This document shows positions 35,849 to 43,773 of a stretch of DNA of 64,000 nt, in pieces. The stretch comes from SHVO01 sp050246995 (GTDB lineage: Bacteria; Pseudomonadota; Alphaproteobacteria; Rhodospirillales; Rhodospirillaceae), in the NCBI GenBank assembly GCA_050246995.1, contig JBFWVA010000004.1, positions 248,001 through 312,000 on the forward strand. The letters are read 5' to 3'. The notes below the pieces were generated by a model that saw only the letters and a program-made list of their open reading frames with translations, was not told where the DNA came from and searched no databases. Positions within the stretch are counted from its first letter, which is position 1, and each line of letters begins with the position of its first letter. The translations under genes and the position numbers were made by a program.

Positions 35849-36535
35849 ATGGCAGTTTCAGGCATCACCACTCCGCAGGAAGCAGCGCAAAACGTTGCAA
35901 CCTCGAAGAACAAACTGGCGAAGGACCTGAACTCGTTCCTCACGCTGCTGACATCGCAGCTGAAGAACCAGGATCCGCTGTCGCCGATGGACAGCTCGGA
36001 GTTCACCAACCAGCTCGTCGAATTCGCGCAGGTCGAACAGCAGATCGGCATGAACGACAATTTGACGAGCCTGATCGGCCTGACGAACCAGAGCATCATC
36101 TCGAACGCCGTGAACTACATCGGCACGACCATAGAAGGGGAAAGCGGCCAAGTGGCGATGCAGGACGGCAAGCTGAAGGCCGCGTACGGCCTCAACGCCG
36201 AAGCCAAGCAGGTGACGATCGTCGTGCGCAACGAAGCCGGCGATATCGTCTACTCGCGCCCGATCGACTCGGCCGAAGGACGTTCGCAGGGTGTTCACTC
36301 GTTCGAGTGGGACGGCAAGGACGCCAACGGCAACCAGCTCCAGGATGGCCCGTACAGCATCTCGGTCACGGCGCAGGGCGCCGACGAAAAGCCGGTGGAA
36401 AATTACGTCACGGCGTTCGGGCGCGTAACGGGCGTAACGCAGATCAACGGCCAGACAATTCTTCTGACCGGAAAAGTCGGCATCCCGATGGACAAGGTCT
36501 TGTCCGTCACGGCGCCGCAAACGAGCGCAAACTAG
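35849..36535 (+). CDS. flgD: Flagellar hook capping protein FlgD
   Basis: FlgD caps the growing hook and helps place FlgE subunits. In this 228-residue protein residues ~25-80 contain the defining LNSFLTLLTSQLKNQDPLSP and MDSSEFTNQLVEFAQVEQQI. The C-terminal part has the FlgD Ig-like/tudor arrangement (EWDGKDANGNQLQDGPYSIS). It is in an operon after fliK. A 121-base gap precedes flgE. Confidence 0.95.
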   Translation: MAVSGITTPQEAAQNVATSKNKLAKDLNSFLTLLTSQLKNQDPLSPMDSSEFTNQLVEFAQVEQQIGMNDNLTSLIGLTNQSIISNAVNYIGTTIEGESGQVAMQDGKLKAAYGLNAEAKQVTIVVRNEAGDIVYSRPIDSAEGRSQGVHSFEWDGKDANGNQLQDGPYSISVTAQGADEKPVENYVTAFGRVTGVTQINGQTILLTGKVGIPMDKVLSVTAPQTSAN

Positions 36536-36656
36536 GTGTTTTATCAGCGCATTTCAGGGTGCGCTTAGGAAGAAATTAACCCGGCCGGGTCAAGTTCGCG
36601 AACTGAGGGAAACCCACGAGCGACGGCCAAGAAACGGTCAACTAAGGAGACGAAAG

Positions 36657-38558
36657 ATGTCGCTGTTCGGTGCATTGTTTTCGGGCGTATCGGGATTGCA
36701 GTCGCAGTCCTCCGCCATGGGCGCCATCGCTGACAACGTGACCAACGTCAACACGATTGGTTACAAGGGCACGAACGTCAACTTCAAGACGCTCGTCACG
36801 GCACAGGTCTCCTTGACCCAATACTCGCCGGGTGGTGTGCAGTCGAGCCCGCGCCAGAACGTGGACATCCAAGGCCTGCTGCAAGCGACCACGTCTTCGA
36901 CCGACGTCGGGATCTCAGGCGCCGGCTTCTTCGTCACGAGCGCCTCGGCCAACGCCGGCGCCAACGACCTCTTCACCTATACCCGCGCCGGCTCCTTCAA
37001 GGTCGACAATGAAGGCTTCCTGCAGAACGTCGGTGGCGGTTATCTTCAGGGCTGGCCGCTCAGCTTCGACGACGGCACCGCCTCGGCCAAGACCGTCACG
37101 GTCGGCAGCAACACGTTCATGAAGGCCTACATCCGTGAAAACGGCGACAAGGTCATCATCAACGACAACATCATCGATCAGAATAACCTGCGCCCGATGA
37201 ACCTGCAGACCATCGGCGGCACCGCCTCGCCGACGACCACCTTGTCGGTGGGCGCGAACCTGCCCGCGGGCGCGCTGATCAACGCGCAGGAACGCGTGAA
37301 CGCCCTGATCTTCGACAGCTTGGGTAATCCGCACAACATCAGCTACAACTTCGCCAAGACCGCCGCTAACAAGTGGCAGGCGACCGTCGAACAGCCGGCA
37401 GAATCGGCTGTCGTGACCCAGAAGACCCAGAACGGCGAAGTTTATTTCGCCGCCGGGCGCATCGACTTCAACGACCAGGCCCAGCTTCCGCTGCAGGGCA
37501 CGATGACGTTCAACGTCAACAATACGCCTTTCAATATTTCCCTTGTCCCCGGCGGCACCGACGACGGGCTCACGACCATCGCTACTGATTCGCGCACCGT
37601 TAGCCAAGTGCTCGACGAATTGGCCGACGTCATCAACGCCAACATGGAAACCGCTTACGGCACCACGGCGCCGACCCCGCCGGGCAATTGGGCGCGCCGC
37701 ATCTCGGGCGAAAACGGTATTACCTTTGACCAGGCGTCCACCGTGGCGATGACCTTCGGTTACGACTCGGCGACGCCCGATCCGCTCGTTGACGCCGCAG
37801 GTAAGACGATCCTGTTCCAGAACGATCCGAACGGCTACACCGTGCCGGCGCTCGACAACGGCGAGGCCGAAACCGGCGTGGCGGGCGACATCGCTTACGC
37901 CTGGTACGACTTGCTCGGCTCCAACGGCGCCACCGGAACGGCGCAGCGCGGCGTGGCGGGCATCGAATTCGCAGGTAACGGTACGCCGGCCGAATTCTAC
38001 GGCCGCGACCCGTCGGAAGCCCCCTCGCCGAAGTTCACCATTGAACTCGTGTGGGCCAACGGGGCGGAAAACATGGAGTCCGGTAACGCGGATAGCCCCG
38101 CGATCGAGACTTTCTTCGGCAACTACAACACGCCGGACGGCATCACCCAGCTCTCGGGCGACTTCCAGCTCAACTACCTCCAGCAGAACGGAGCGAAGTT
38201 CGGTAACTTCGCCGGCGTTTCGATCGGCAGCGACGGTATCGTCACCGCCTTGTTCGATAATGGTGTGACGCGCCCCGTGTTCATGATCCCGCTGGCGAGC
38301 TTCACGAACCCGAACGGCCTGCAGTCGCTGTCGGGCAACGTGTGGATCGCGACCGACTTCTCCGGTAACCCGACCTTGCGTGAAGCGGGTTCGGCCGGCG
38401 CCGGTCTCATCAATTCGGCGACCCTTGAAGCCTCGACGGTCGACCTCGGTACCGAGTTCACGCGCATGATCACGACCCAGCGCGCCTACTCCTCTGCCGC
38501 GAAAATCATCACCACCGCCGACGACATGCTGAGCGAACTGCTCAACATCAAGCGGTAG
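36657..38558 (+). CDS. flgE: Flagellar hook protein FlgE
   Basis: This is the main hook subunit. The N-terminus (MSLFGALFSGVSGLQSQSSA, then MGAIADNVTNVNTIGYKGTN) is the rod/hook signature. The C-terminus (STVDLGTEFTRMITTQRAYS, AAKIITTADDMLSELLNIKR) is equally typical. At 633 residues it is longer than the ~400-residue enterobacterial FlgE, with large exposed D1/D2 insertions as in Caulobacter. A strong AAGGAGACGAAAG ribosome site is present. The separate upstream gap could hold its own promoter, but I could not identify one. A strong terminator follows. Confidence 0.95.
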   Translation: MSLFGALFSGVSGLQSQSSAMGAIADNVTNVNTIGYKGTNVNFKTLVTAQVSLTQYSPGGVQSSPRQNVDIQGLLQATTSSTDVGISGAGFFVTSASANAGANDLFTYTRAGSFKVDNEGFLQNVGGGYLQGWPLSFDDGTASAKTVTVGSNTFMKAYIRENGDKVIINDNIIDQNNLRPMNLQTIGGTASPTTTLSVGANLPAGALINAQERVNALIFDSLGNPHNISYNFAKTAANKWQATVEQPAESAVVTQKTQNGEVYFAAGRIDFNDQAQLPLQGTMTFNVNNTPFNISLVPGGTDDGLTTIATDSRTVSQVLDELADVINANMETAYGTTAPTPPGNWARRISGENGITFDQASTVAMTFGYDSATPDPLVDAAGKTILFQNDPNGYTVPALDNGEAETGVAGDIAYAWYDLLGSNGATGTAQRGVAGIEFAGNGTPAEFYGRDPSEAPSPKFTIELVWANGAENMESGNADSPAIETFFGNYNTPDGITQLSGDFQLNYLQQNGAKFGNFAGVSIGSDGIVTALFDNGVTRPVFMIPLASFTNPNGLQSLSGNVWIATDFSGNPTLREAGSAGAGLINSATLEASTVDLGTEFTRMITTQRAYSSAAKIITTADDMLSELLNIKR

Positions 38559-38615
38559 CCTAAGTTCGTAGTTTAGCGGCCACCATCACCCATGGTCCGC
38601 TGAAGACGGGAAAGG

Positions 38616-38644
38616 GCCCAGCGCTATATGCGCTGGGCTTTTTT
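38616..38644 (+). terminator. Rho-independent terminator after flgE
   Basis: A nine-base perfect stem GCCCAGCGC / GCGCTGGGC with loop TATAT is followed by six T. It lies 58 bases past the flgE stop and closes the fliK-flgD-flgE transcript. Confidence 0.93.
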
Positions 38645-38749
38645 CTTGGCCATTTCGTGCGCTGGTTGCGCGCGCGAACCGTGTTCCTGGAACCTTGCAC
38701 ACGGATGGGCCGTTGCACCTTTCGAAGAAGACCCCGAAAGGAGGCCCAG

Positions 38750-39409
38750 ATGGTTCGGCTTGTCTATTTCCCAATTCTTTTCGCCGCGATGAGTCTTGCC
38801 GTCGCCGGGTATGCGCAGGACCGCGTCTCCGACGCGCCGTCCGACAGCGAGATCAGCCTCTCGGGCAAGGTCGCAGCCATTGAGCAGGACTCCTTTACCC
38901 TCGACTACGGCGCGGGCCGCGTTTCCATCGACCTTGAAGACGGACTCGAATGGTTTCCGCCGGGTACGCCGGGCCTGACCATCGGCGAGCCCGTGACCGT
39001 TAATGGCCGCATCGATGACACGACCTTCACAAGCCGCGAGATCGAAGCCACCTCCATTTATCGCCCCTCAACACAGACGTATCTATATTCCGACGCCAGC
39101 AACGCGCGTTACTTCCCGCCCATGGAGCCGCCGCGCCCGGCCGACACCAGCTGGGTGAACCTTTCGGGCACCGTGAAAGGCGTGACGGGCCGCGACTTCG
39201 TGCTCGATACGGGCGTGCGCGAATTTCACATCACCACCGGCGCCATGCGCAATGATCCCGTGGCTGTCGGTAAACTTCGCCCCGGAAGCCGCGTCACCGT
39301 GTCCGGCTTGGTGAACGGCGACGATATCTTTGATCATCCCGAAATCGACGCGACGAACGTAGTCGTCCTCTCGCAGCCGACAAAGCGCGTCATCATCCGC
39401 CGCGAGTAA
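38750..39409 (+). CDS. Exported protein with two OB-fold-like (DUF5666-type) domains
   Basis: The 219-residue protein begins with a signal peptide (MVRLVYFPILFAAMSLAVAGYAQ, cleavage probably after YAQ). Two similar beta units follow: SLSGKVAAIEQDSFTLDYGA (about residues 35-55) and NLSGTVKGVTGRDFVLDTGV (about 140-160), each leading into a V/I-rich strand and a GxxVTVxGxxxxD pattern. This fits duplicated small OB-fold domains of the DUF5666/BOF class, which occur in periplasmic proteins. The AAAGGAGG ribosome site fixes the start at 38750, so the upstream 31 codons of open frame are not used. It is followed by a small membrane protein after 20 bases. Confidence 0.75.
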   Translation: MVRLVYFPILFAAMSLAVAGYAQDRVSDAPSDSEISLSGKVAAIEQDSFTLDYGAGRVSIDLEDGLEWFPPGTPGLTIGEPVTVNGRIDDTTFTSREIEATSIYRPSTQTYLYSDASNARYFPPMEPPRPADTSWVNLSGTVKGVTGRDFVLDTGVREFHITTGAMRNDPVAVGKLRPGSRVTVSGLVNGDDIFDHPEIDATNVVVLSQPTKRVIIRRE

Positions 39410-39429
39410 GCAAGGAAAAGAGCGCTCCT

Positions 39430-39651
39430 ATGAAACCCATGACGATTGTCGGCATTCTCCTGATCATTGGCGGCGTCGCCGCTCTGATATTTGGCGGCAT
39501 CACCTACACCAAGCACGAAACAGTGCTCGACGTCGGTCCGATCGAGCTCGAAGCGAAGAACAAGGAGAGCATCCCGATCCCGCAGATCGCGGCGGTCCTG
39601 GCCGCAATCGCAGGGGTTGGGCTCGTGGTCGCGGGTTCCCGCCGCGCGTAG
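39430..39651 (+). CDS. Small membrane protein, DUF3185-like
   Basis: The 73-residue protein has two hydrophobic segments: MTIVGILLIIGGVAALIFGG (4-23) and IAAVLAAIAGVGLVVAGSRR (53-72). A hydrophilic charged loop (YTKHETVLDVGPIELEAKN) lies between them. This is the arrangement of DUF3185-type proteins found across proteobacteria. Function is unknown. It is probably in an operon with the exported protein upstream. Confidence 0.7.
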   Translation: MKPMTIVGILLIIGGVAALIFGGITYTKHETVLDVGPIELEAKNKESIPIPQIAAVLAAIAGVGLVVAGSRRA

Positions 39652-39707
39652 CGGTCGCGACATAAAAAAAGTCGGCCCTCACCGACGCGCAGCAATGTCT
39701 AAATACA

Positions 39708-39739
39708 GTCCCGCGTTGTTGGGATTCGCAACGCGGGAC
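39708..39739. repeat. Perfect 11-bp inverted repeat
   Basis: GTCCCGCGTTG and CAACGCGGGAC are separated by ten bases. It lacks a T-run, so it is not a terminator. It overlaps the -35 element of the promoter proposed for the downstream RNA unit and could be an operator or a structured RNA segment. Confidence 0.6.
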
Positions 39740-39756
39740 CCATATTATGTTTAGAG

Positions 39757-39840
39757 GTTGGTCGAGAGCCTGAATTACAGCACGCAGGCTATCGGCTAAA
39801 GAAGCCGGGACAGGCGACAAAACCTGTCCCGGTTTTTTTA
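39757..39840 (+). ncRNA. Candidate small RNA ending in a strong terminator
   Basis: Promoter-like TTGGGA (39719-39724) and TATTAT (39743-39748), 18 bases apart, precede an ~84-base stretch with no reading frame. Hairpin AGCCTG/CAGGCT lies at 3967-90 of the 39700s block (39767-39790), and the unit ends in a strong terminator. An alternative is that this is only the 3' end of the upstream small-membrane-protein transcript. No known RNA family is recognised. Confidence 0.35.
39805..39839 (+). terminator. Rho-independent terminator
   Basis: A perfect ten-base stem CCGGGACAGG / CCTGTCCCGG with an eight-base loop (CGACAAAA) is followed by seven T. It abuts the stop codon of the convergent cupin gene. 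Confidence 0.92.
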
Positions 39841-40314
39841 TTTTGGATCGTTGCCCTTCGTGACGAAGCCGTCTTTAGGGTCATACATCAAATCGACGTC
39901 GGAATAGAAAGTCGCGTCGTCGGCATGGCGCGAACCTATCTCGAGATAGACGGCGGCCCCCTCGCCGCGGTTCACGAAATGATGGCCGTTCGCATTGGCT
40001 TTTGGAAAACCGACGGCCATGCCCGGGCGTACAATTTGTTCCCCGTCGTCGGTGATGAGCGCGAGCTCACCCTTCATGACGTAGACGAACTCATCTTCGT
40101 GACTATGCCAATGACGCAGGGATGAAGCTTGACCCGCGGGGAGTTCGACGATGTTCACACCGAAATCCGTAAGCCCGAAGGCGGAGCTGAGCTGCCACTT
40201 CTTGCGGCCTGCCGCGATGGCTTCCCACGGAGAAGGATACCCCGGCGGCACTTGCCCGAGATGCGGTGTCAGGCCGGTCACCGTGACAGCGCTGAGCTTG
40301 GACGGCTTTGACAT
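39838..40314 (-). CDS. Cupin-fold protein
   Basis: The 158-residue protein has a single cupin barrel. Motif 1 is WHSHEDEFVYVMKGELALI, giving the metal-binding His-x-His and Glu. Motif 2 is PKANANGHHFVNRGEGAAVY, with the last His. A conserved LTDFGVNIVELPAGQASSLR precedes them. It is probably a small metal-dependent enzyme or binding protein; the substrate is not predictable. It lies 22 bases after nadC on the same strand, so it may be in the NAD operon, but a functional tie is not established. Confidence 0.82.
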   Translation of the reverse strand: MSKPSKLSAVTVTGLTPHLGQVPPGYPSPWEAIAAGRKKWQLSSAFGLTDFGVNIVELPAGQASSLRHWHSHEDEFVYVMKGELALITDDGEQIVRPGMAVGFPKANANGHHFVNRGEGAAVYLEIGSRHADDATFYSDVDLMYDPKDGFVTKGNDPK

Positions 40315-40336
40315 CCCTCCCCCTTTGCGCGGCGTC

Positions 40337-41200
40337 TTAAATCCCGCTTTTGAAATCGAGGCCCAGATCGAGGCACGGCGCGGAGTGCGTGATCCAGCCG
40401 ACCGAGAGCAGATCGACTCCGGCCTCGGCGATAGCGCCGGCGGTGGCGGCGGTGATGGACCCAGACGCTTCGGTAATGGCGCGGCCGTTCACCTTGGCGA
40501 CGGCCTTCTTCAGTTGCGCCGGGGACATGTTGTCGAGCAGCACCTGGTCAATGCCTTCGGCGAGCGCTTCGTCGAGCTGATCGAGTGTATCGACCTCGAC
40601 CTCGAACTTAATGCCTTTCGCGACGACCTTGCGCGCCGCGCGGATGGAGGCGGCCACGCCGCCGGCGGCGGCGATGTGGTTGTCCTTGATCAGGATGGCG
40701 TCGAACAGTCCCATGCGATGGTTCACGCCGCCGCCACACCGCACGGCGTATTTCTCGAGGGCACGAAGGCCCGGTGTCGTTTTGCGGGTGCAGCAAATGC
40801 GCGCGCGCGTATGCGCGACGGCAGCGACAAGCGCGGCGGTCGCAGTTGCCACACCTGAAAGATGGCCGAGGAAGTTGAGCGCGACACGCTCGCCAATGAG
40901 GATGGAAGCCGCGCTGCCTTCGAGTTCCAACACCACGTCGCCGGGCGCGAGTTTGGCGCCATCCTCGACGACTTGGGTCACTTGGAGGCTGGGATCGACC
41001 AGTTCGAAGACCCGTGTCGCCACGGATAGACCGGCGATCACGCCGGGTTTACGCGCCGCGATGACCGCCGAGGCCAAGCGGCCGCGCGGCACCGTGGCCG
41101 ATGTCGTGATATCGCCGGTCTCGGCCAGATCCTCGCGCAAGGCCCGGCGAATGAGATCGTCGGTCCACTCCTTCGACGGAAGATAGTCGGGAAGTTTCAT
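40337..41200 (-). CDS. nadC: Nicotinate-nucleotide pyrophosphorylase (carboxylating) NadC
   Basis: NadC converts quinolinate and PRPP to nicotinate mononucleotide, CO2 and pyrophosphate. The 287-residue protein has the family pattern: LREDLAETGDITTSATVPRG, LNFLGHLSGVATATA, RKTTPGLRALEKYAV with catalytic Arg/Lys/Thr residues, GGGVNHRMGLFDAILIKDNH and VEVDTLDQLDEAL. Full length is normal. It lies 16 bases after nadA, forming a quinolinate-to-NaMN pair. Confidence 0.96.
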   Translation of the reverse strand: MKLPDYLPSKEWTDDLIRRALREDLAETGDITTSATVPRGRLASAVIAARKPGVIAGLSVATRVFELVDPSLQVTQVVEDGAKLAPGDVVLELEGSAASILIGERVALNFLGHLSGVATATAALVAAVAHTRARICCTRKTTPGLRALEKYAVRCGGGVNHRMGLFDAILIKDNHIAAAGGVAASIRAARKVVAKGIKFEVEVDTLDQLDEALAEGIDQVLLDNMSPAQLKKAVAKVNGRAITEASGSITAATAGAIAEAGVDLLSVGWITHSAPCLDLGLDFKSGI

Positions 41201-41216
41201 TGCGCGCGGCTGGCGA

Positions 41217-42248
41217 TTATGGCTTCCAACCGGTCAGCATGCGTTCGACCGAGACACGGGCGCGCGCGGCAATGTCCGGCGCGATGGTCACTTCGTGCTG
41301 CTCGGTCTCGAGCGTATGAAGGATGTTCGTGAGCTCGATCTTCTTCATGAACGGGCACAGGTTGCACGGGCGCACAAATTCCAGCTCCGGATATTCGGCG
41401 GCGACATTGTCGCTCATGGAGCATTCGGTGATGAGCACAGTCTTCTGCGGCTTGAACTTCTTCACGTAGTCGACCATGCCCGCGGTCGAGCCCGCATAGT
41501 CGGCTTCGGCGACGACGTCCGGCGCGCATTCCGGGTGCGCAAGCACGACCACGCCGGGGTTCGATTCACGAAGGCCGCGGATGTCTGCAGGGGTAAAGGT
41601 CTCGTGCACCACGCAGCGGCCCTTCCAGGTGATGATCTCGCAGTTCACCTGCTTGGCGGTGTTGAGGGCGAGGTACTCGTCCGGCAGCATGATGACGCGC
41701 GGCACGCCGAGGCCTTCGACGATCTCCTTCGCGTTGCCCGATGTGCAGCAGATGTCGCACTCCGCTTTCACGGCCGCGGAGGTGTTCACATAAGTGACGA
41801 CAGGAATGCCGGGGTACTGCGCCCTCAGCTTGCGCACGTCTTCCGGGGTGATGGATTCAGCGAGGGTGCAGCCGGCGCCGAGGTCCGGGATCAGGACCTT
41901 CTTCGACGGGTTCAGGAGCTTCGCGGTCTCGGCCATGAAATGCACGCCGGCCATCACGATGATGTCGGCGTCGACCTTCACGGCGCTACGGGCCAGGGCC
42001 AGGCTGTCGCCGGTGATGTCGGAGACGCAGTGGAAGATCTCCGGCGTCATGTAGTTGTGGCCGAGGATGACGGCGTTCTTTTCCGCCTTCAGCTGATTGA
42101 TGCGCGCGATGAGCGGCGCGAACGTCGGCCATTCGATCTCGGGGATGACGGTCTTCACCTTGTCGTAAAGGTGCGCGGTGTCGCGCTCGACGTCCGAGGT
42201 GAAGCGCAGCTCCTTCGCGCGGGTGATGTGCGTGTTGACGACGTTCAT
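41217..42248 (-). CDS. nadA: Quinolinate synthase NadA
   Basis: NadA condenses iminoaspartate with dihydroxyacetone phosphate to quinolinate using a [4Fe-4S] cluster. The 343-residue protein contains VILGHNYMTPEIFHCVSD, IIVMAGVHFMAETAKLL and IPDLGAGCTLAESI. Cluster cysteines are visible in GAGCTLAES, CDICCTSGNA and CNLCPFMKK. The nadB partner (L-aspartate oxidase) is not next to it. It is transcribed towards nadC and preceded by a 330-base region with operator-like palindromes and a NadQ-type regulator gene. Confidence 0.96.
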   Translation of the reverse strand: MNVVNTHITRAKELRFTSDVERDTAHLYDKVKTVIPEIEWPTFAPLIARINQLKAEKNAVILGHNYMTPEIFHCVSDITGDSLALARSAVKVDADIIVMAGVHFMAETAKLLNPSKKVLIPDLGAGCTLAESITPEDVRKLRAQYPGIPVVTYVNTSAAVKAECDICCTSGNAKEIVEGLGVPRVIMLPDEYLALNTAKQVNCEIITWKGRCVVHETFTPADIRGLRESNPGVVVLAHPECAPDVVAEADYAGSTAGMVDYVKKFKPQKTVLITECSMSDNVAAEYPELEFVRPCNLCPFMKKIELTNILHTLETEQHEVTIAPDIAARARVSVERMLTGWKP

Positions 42249-42578
42249 GTGAGCGCGCTCGTCCCTCTGTTGGCCTGCGCCGGTATTACGGTTCGGCGAT
42301 ACTTGTGCTTAGTATGAGCATATGTGAGTCCCTAAAAAAGCACGTGTAGGGTCCACGTGTGAGGCTTTGAACCGTAAGGAGCATAAGGTCGCGAGTCAAG
42401 TCCACGATACGGGCGAGCGCTGTTCCCGCAGTGCAGAAAAGCTGAACAGGCTCAAAGGGCTAGCGAAGGGCCTCGCCCCGCTTTTTCAACAAAATCAGCC
42501 CCTTAAATTATCTCTGATATAATTTTATGGTTGATTCTAGGGCGGGCAGAAAAGCCGCTTTATTTTTATCAGAGATAA
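42249..42578. other. Regulatory intergenic region between nadQ-like gene and nadA
   Basis: No coding frame is supported in these 330 bases. It contains a palindrome TGCTTAGTATGAGCA at 42306-42320, two CACGTG hexamers 13 bases apart at 42341-42346 and 42354-42359, and the 13-base inverted pair described separately. Confidence 0.6.
42306..42320. promoter_or_regulatory. Candidate operator upstream of nadA
   Basis: TGCTTAGTATGAGCA has TGCT/AGCA arms and lies 58 bases before the nadA start, where a repressor site for nadA would be expected. Assignment to the NadQ-like protein is inference. Confidence 0.35.
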
Positions 42579-42580
42579 TT
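42506..42580. repeat. Pair of inverted 13-mers at the nadQ-like 3' end, one within a 19-bp palindrome
   Basis: AATTATCTCTGAT at 42506-42518 recurs as its exact reverse complement at 42568-42580, overlapping the stop codon of the NadQ-like gene. The first copy extends to the palindrome AATTATCTCTGATATAATT (42506-42524, six-base arms). It could be a regulator site or a long-looped mRNA end structure. Confidence 0.6.
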
Positions 42581-43583
42581 ACGGTTTGCGGACGCGCACG
42601 GGGAGGCGCACGCCGGGGGCGGGGCGTTCGTGGACCACCTCCCGGCGGAACCGGAAGAGTTCGGCCGGGCGCCCGCCGGTTTGCGCGGACATATGCCCCG
42701 TCGGTTCCACGAGGCCTTCGTTGGCGACCAGGCGGCGGAAGTTCTGCTTGTGCAAAGGGCCGCCCGCCAAAGCCTCGATCGCGCGCTGCAACTGGAAGAG
42801 CGTGAACGTCGGCGGCATCACCTCGAAGATCACCGGGCGGTACTTGATCTTGGCGCGCAGGCGGCCCAAGGCGGTCGCGAGGATCCGCCTGTGATCCTTG
42901 GTCAAAGCGGCCCCGGTGACCATCTGCGCGGCGACGAGGTTCGGTTCCACTTTTTGCCCGCTGTCGAAGCTGGCTTCGAACACCAATCCCGCCTCGTACA
43001 GAAGCTCGTAGCGCTCCAGCACGCGCTCGTTGTCCCACGCCGCGCCTTCAGTGCCGAAGGCCAACACGATGCGGTCGCGGCGGCGCTGTTTCTCCGGTCC
43101 CTTCGCTTCGTCCCGCCACGCGAGAAGGCGCGGCAATATGAGCGAATCCAGCACCGCCGGCGGCCCTTTGCGCCAGTCTTCCCACGGAAAATGGCGATAC
43201 CAGTCAATCCAGTCAGCCTTGGCGCTGCTCTTCACCTCGGTCTGGCGGACCAGGGCGAGGTACCCGACCGACACCGGACGCGGCCCGCCGGCGCGCTCCT
43301 CCGGGTCGCGGAACTTGTTGCCAAAGGTATAAAGCTGCTCGACATAGCCCAGGGCTAGTCCAGTCTGCTCGTTCACCCAGGTGCGAAGCCCCTCCTCCAG
43401 CGTCCGGTGACCGGTGGGGTCGAACGGACCGCAGGGTAGGCCGGCGCGGGCCGCCGTATCGGGTGGCCGGACCATGAGAATCTTGGGCGATTCATCGGTC
43501 ACGGCGGCGATCGCGGCCGAGAGTTCGACCACAATTCCCGAAAGACGTGCTGGTTCAGCGACGGCGGACTTCATGGCGCTCAC
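42579..43583 (-). CDS. NadQ-like regulator of NAD synthesis (Nudix-like domain plus winged helix)
   Basis: The 334-residue protein has an N-terminal Nudix-like half (~15-150: PKILMVRPPDTAARAGLPCG, TFGNKFRDPEERAG, SVGYLALVRQTEV). The C-terminal half (~180-320) ends in a winged-helix-like part (TLFQLQRAIEALAGGPLHKQ-NFRRLVANEGLVEPTG). It lacks an obvious intact Nudix catalytic box. This architecture matches the alphaproteobacterial NAD-metabolism regulators called NadQ, which repress nadABC. Its position upstream of nadA and nadC on the same strand supports the call. A later in-frame ATG at 43574 is possible. Confidence 0.75.
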   Translation of the reverse strand: MSAMKSAVAEPARLSGIVVELSAAIAAVTDESPKILMVRPPDTAARAGLPCGPFDPTGHRTLEEGLRTWVNEQTGLALGYVEQLYTFGNKFRDPEERAGGPRPVSVGYLALVRQTEVKSSAKADWIDWYRHFPWEDWRKGPPAVLDSLILPRLLAWRDEAKGPEKQRRRDRIVLAFGTEGAAWDNERVLERYELLYEAGLVFEASFDSGQKVEPNLVAAQMVTGAALTKDHRRILATALGRLRAKIKYRPVIFEVMPPTFTLFQLQRAIEALAGGPLHKQNFRRLVANEGLVEPTGHMSAQTGGRPAELFRFRREVVHERPAPGVRLPVRVRKP

Positions 43584-43773
43584 CTATAAGGCAAAAACTG
43601 CCGCCCACAAAACCGGCAAACCGGCAAAAATTTCCCATCGTTAACCTGTTCTTCACGGCGCGGGCGGTAGCGTCCGGGGACCGGGGGACGACTGTCCAGA
43701 ATTTGCCTTAAGAGCCAGCGCCCCTCGGCAAACCGAGAACCGACGCCCGATAACGGCCGAGAGGAAAAGACCC

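Noticed and set aside
43690..43710. TGTCCAGAATTTGCC before fliF as a sigma-54 promoter
   Set aside because: Spacing is one base short and the -24 GG is missing.
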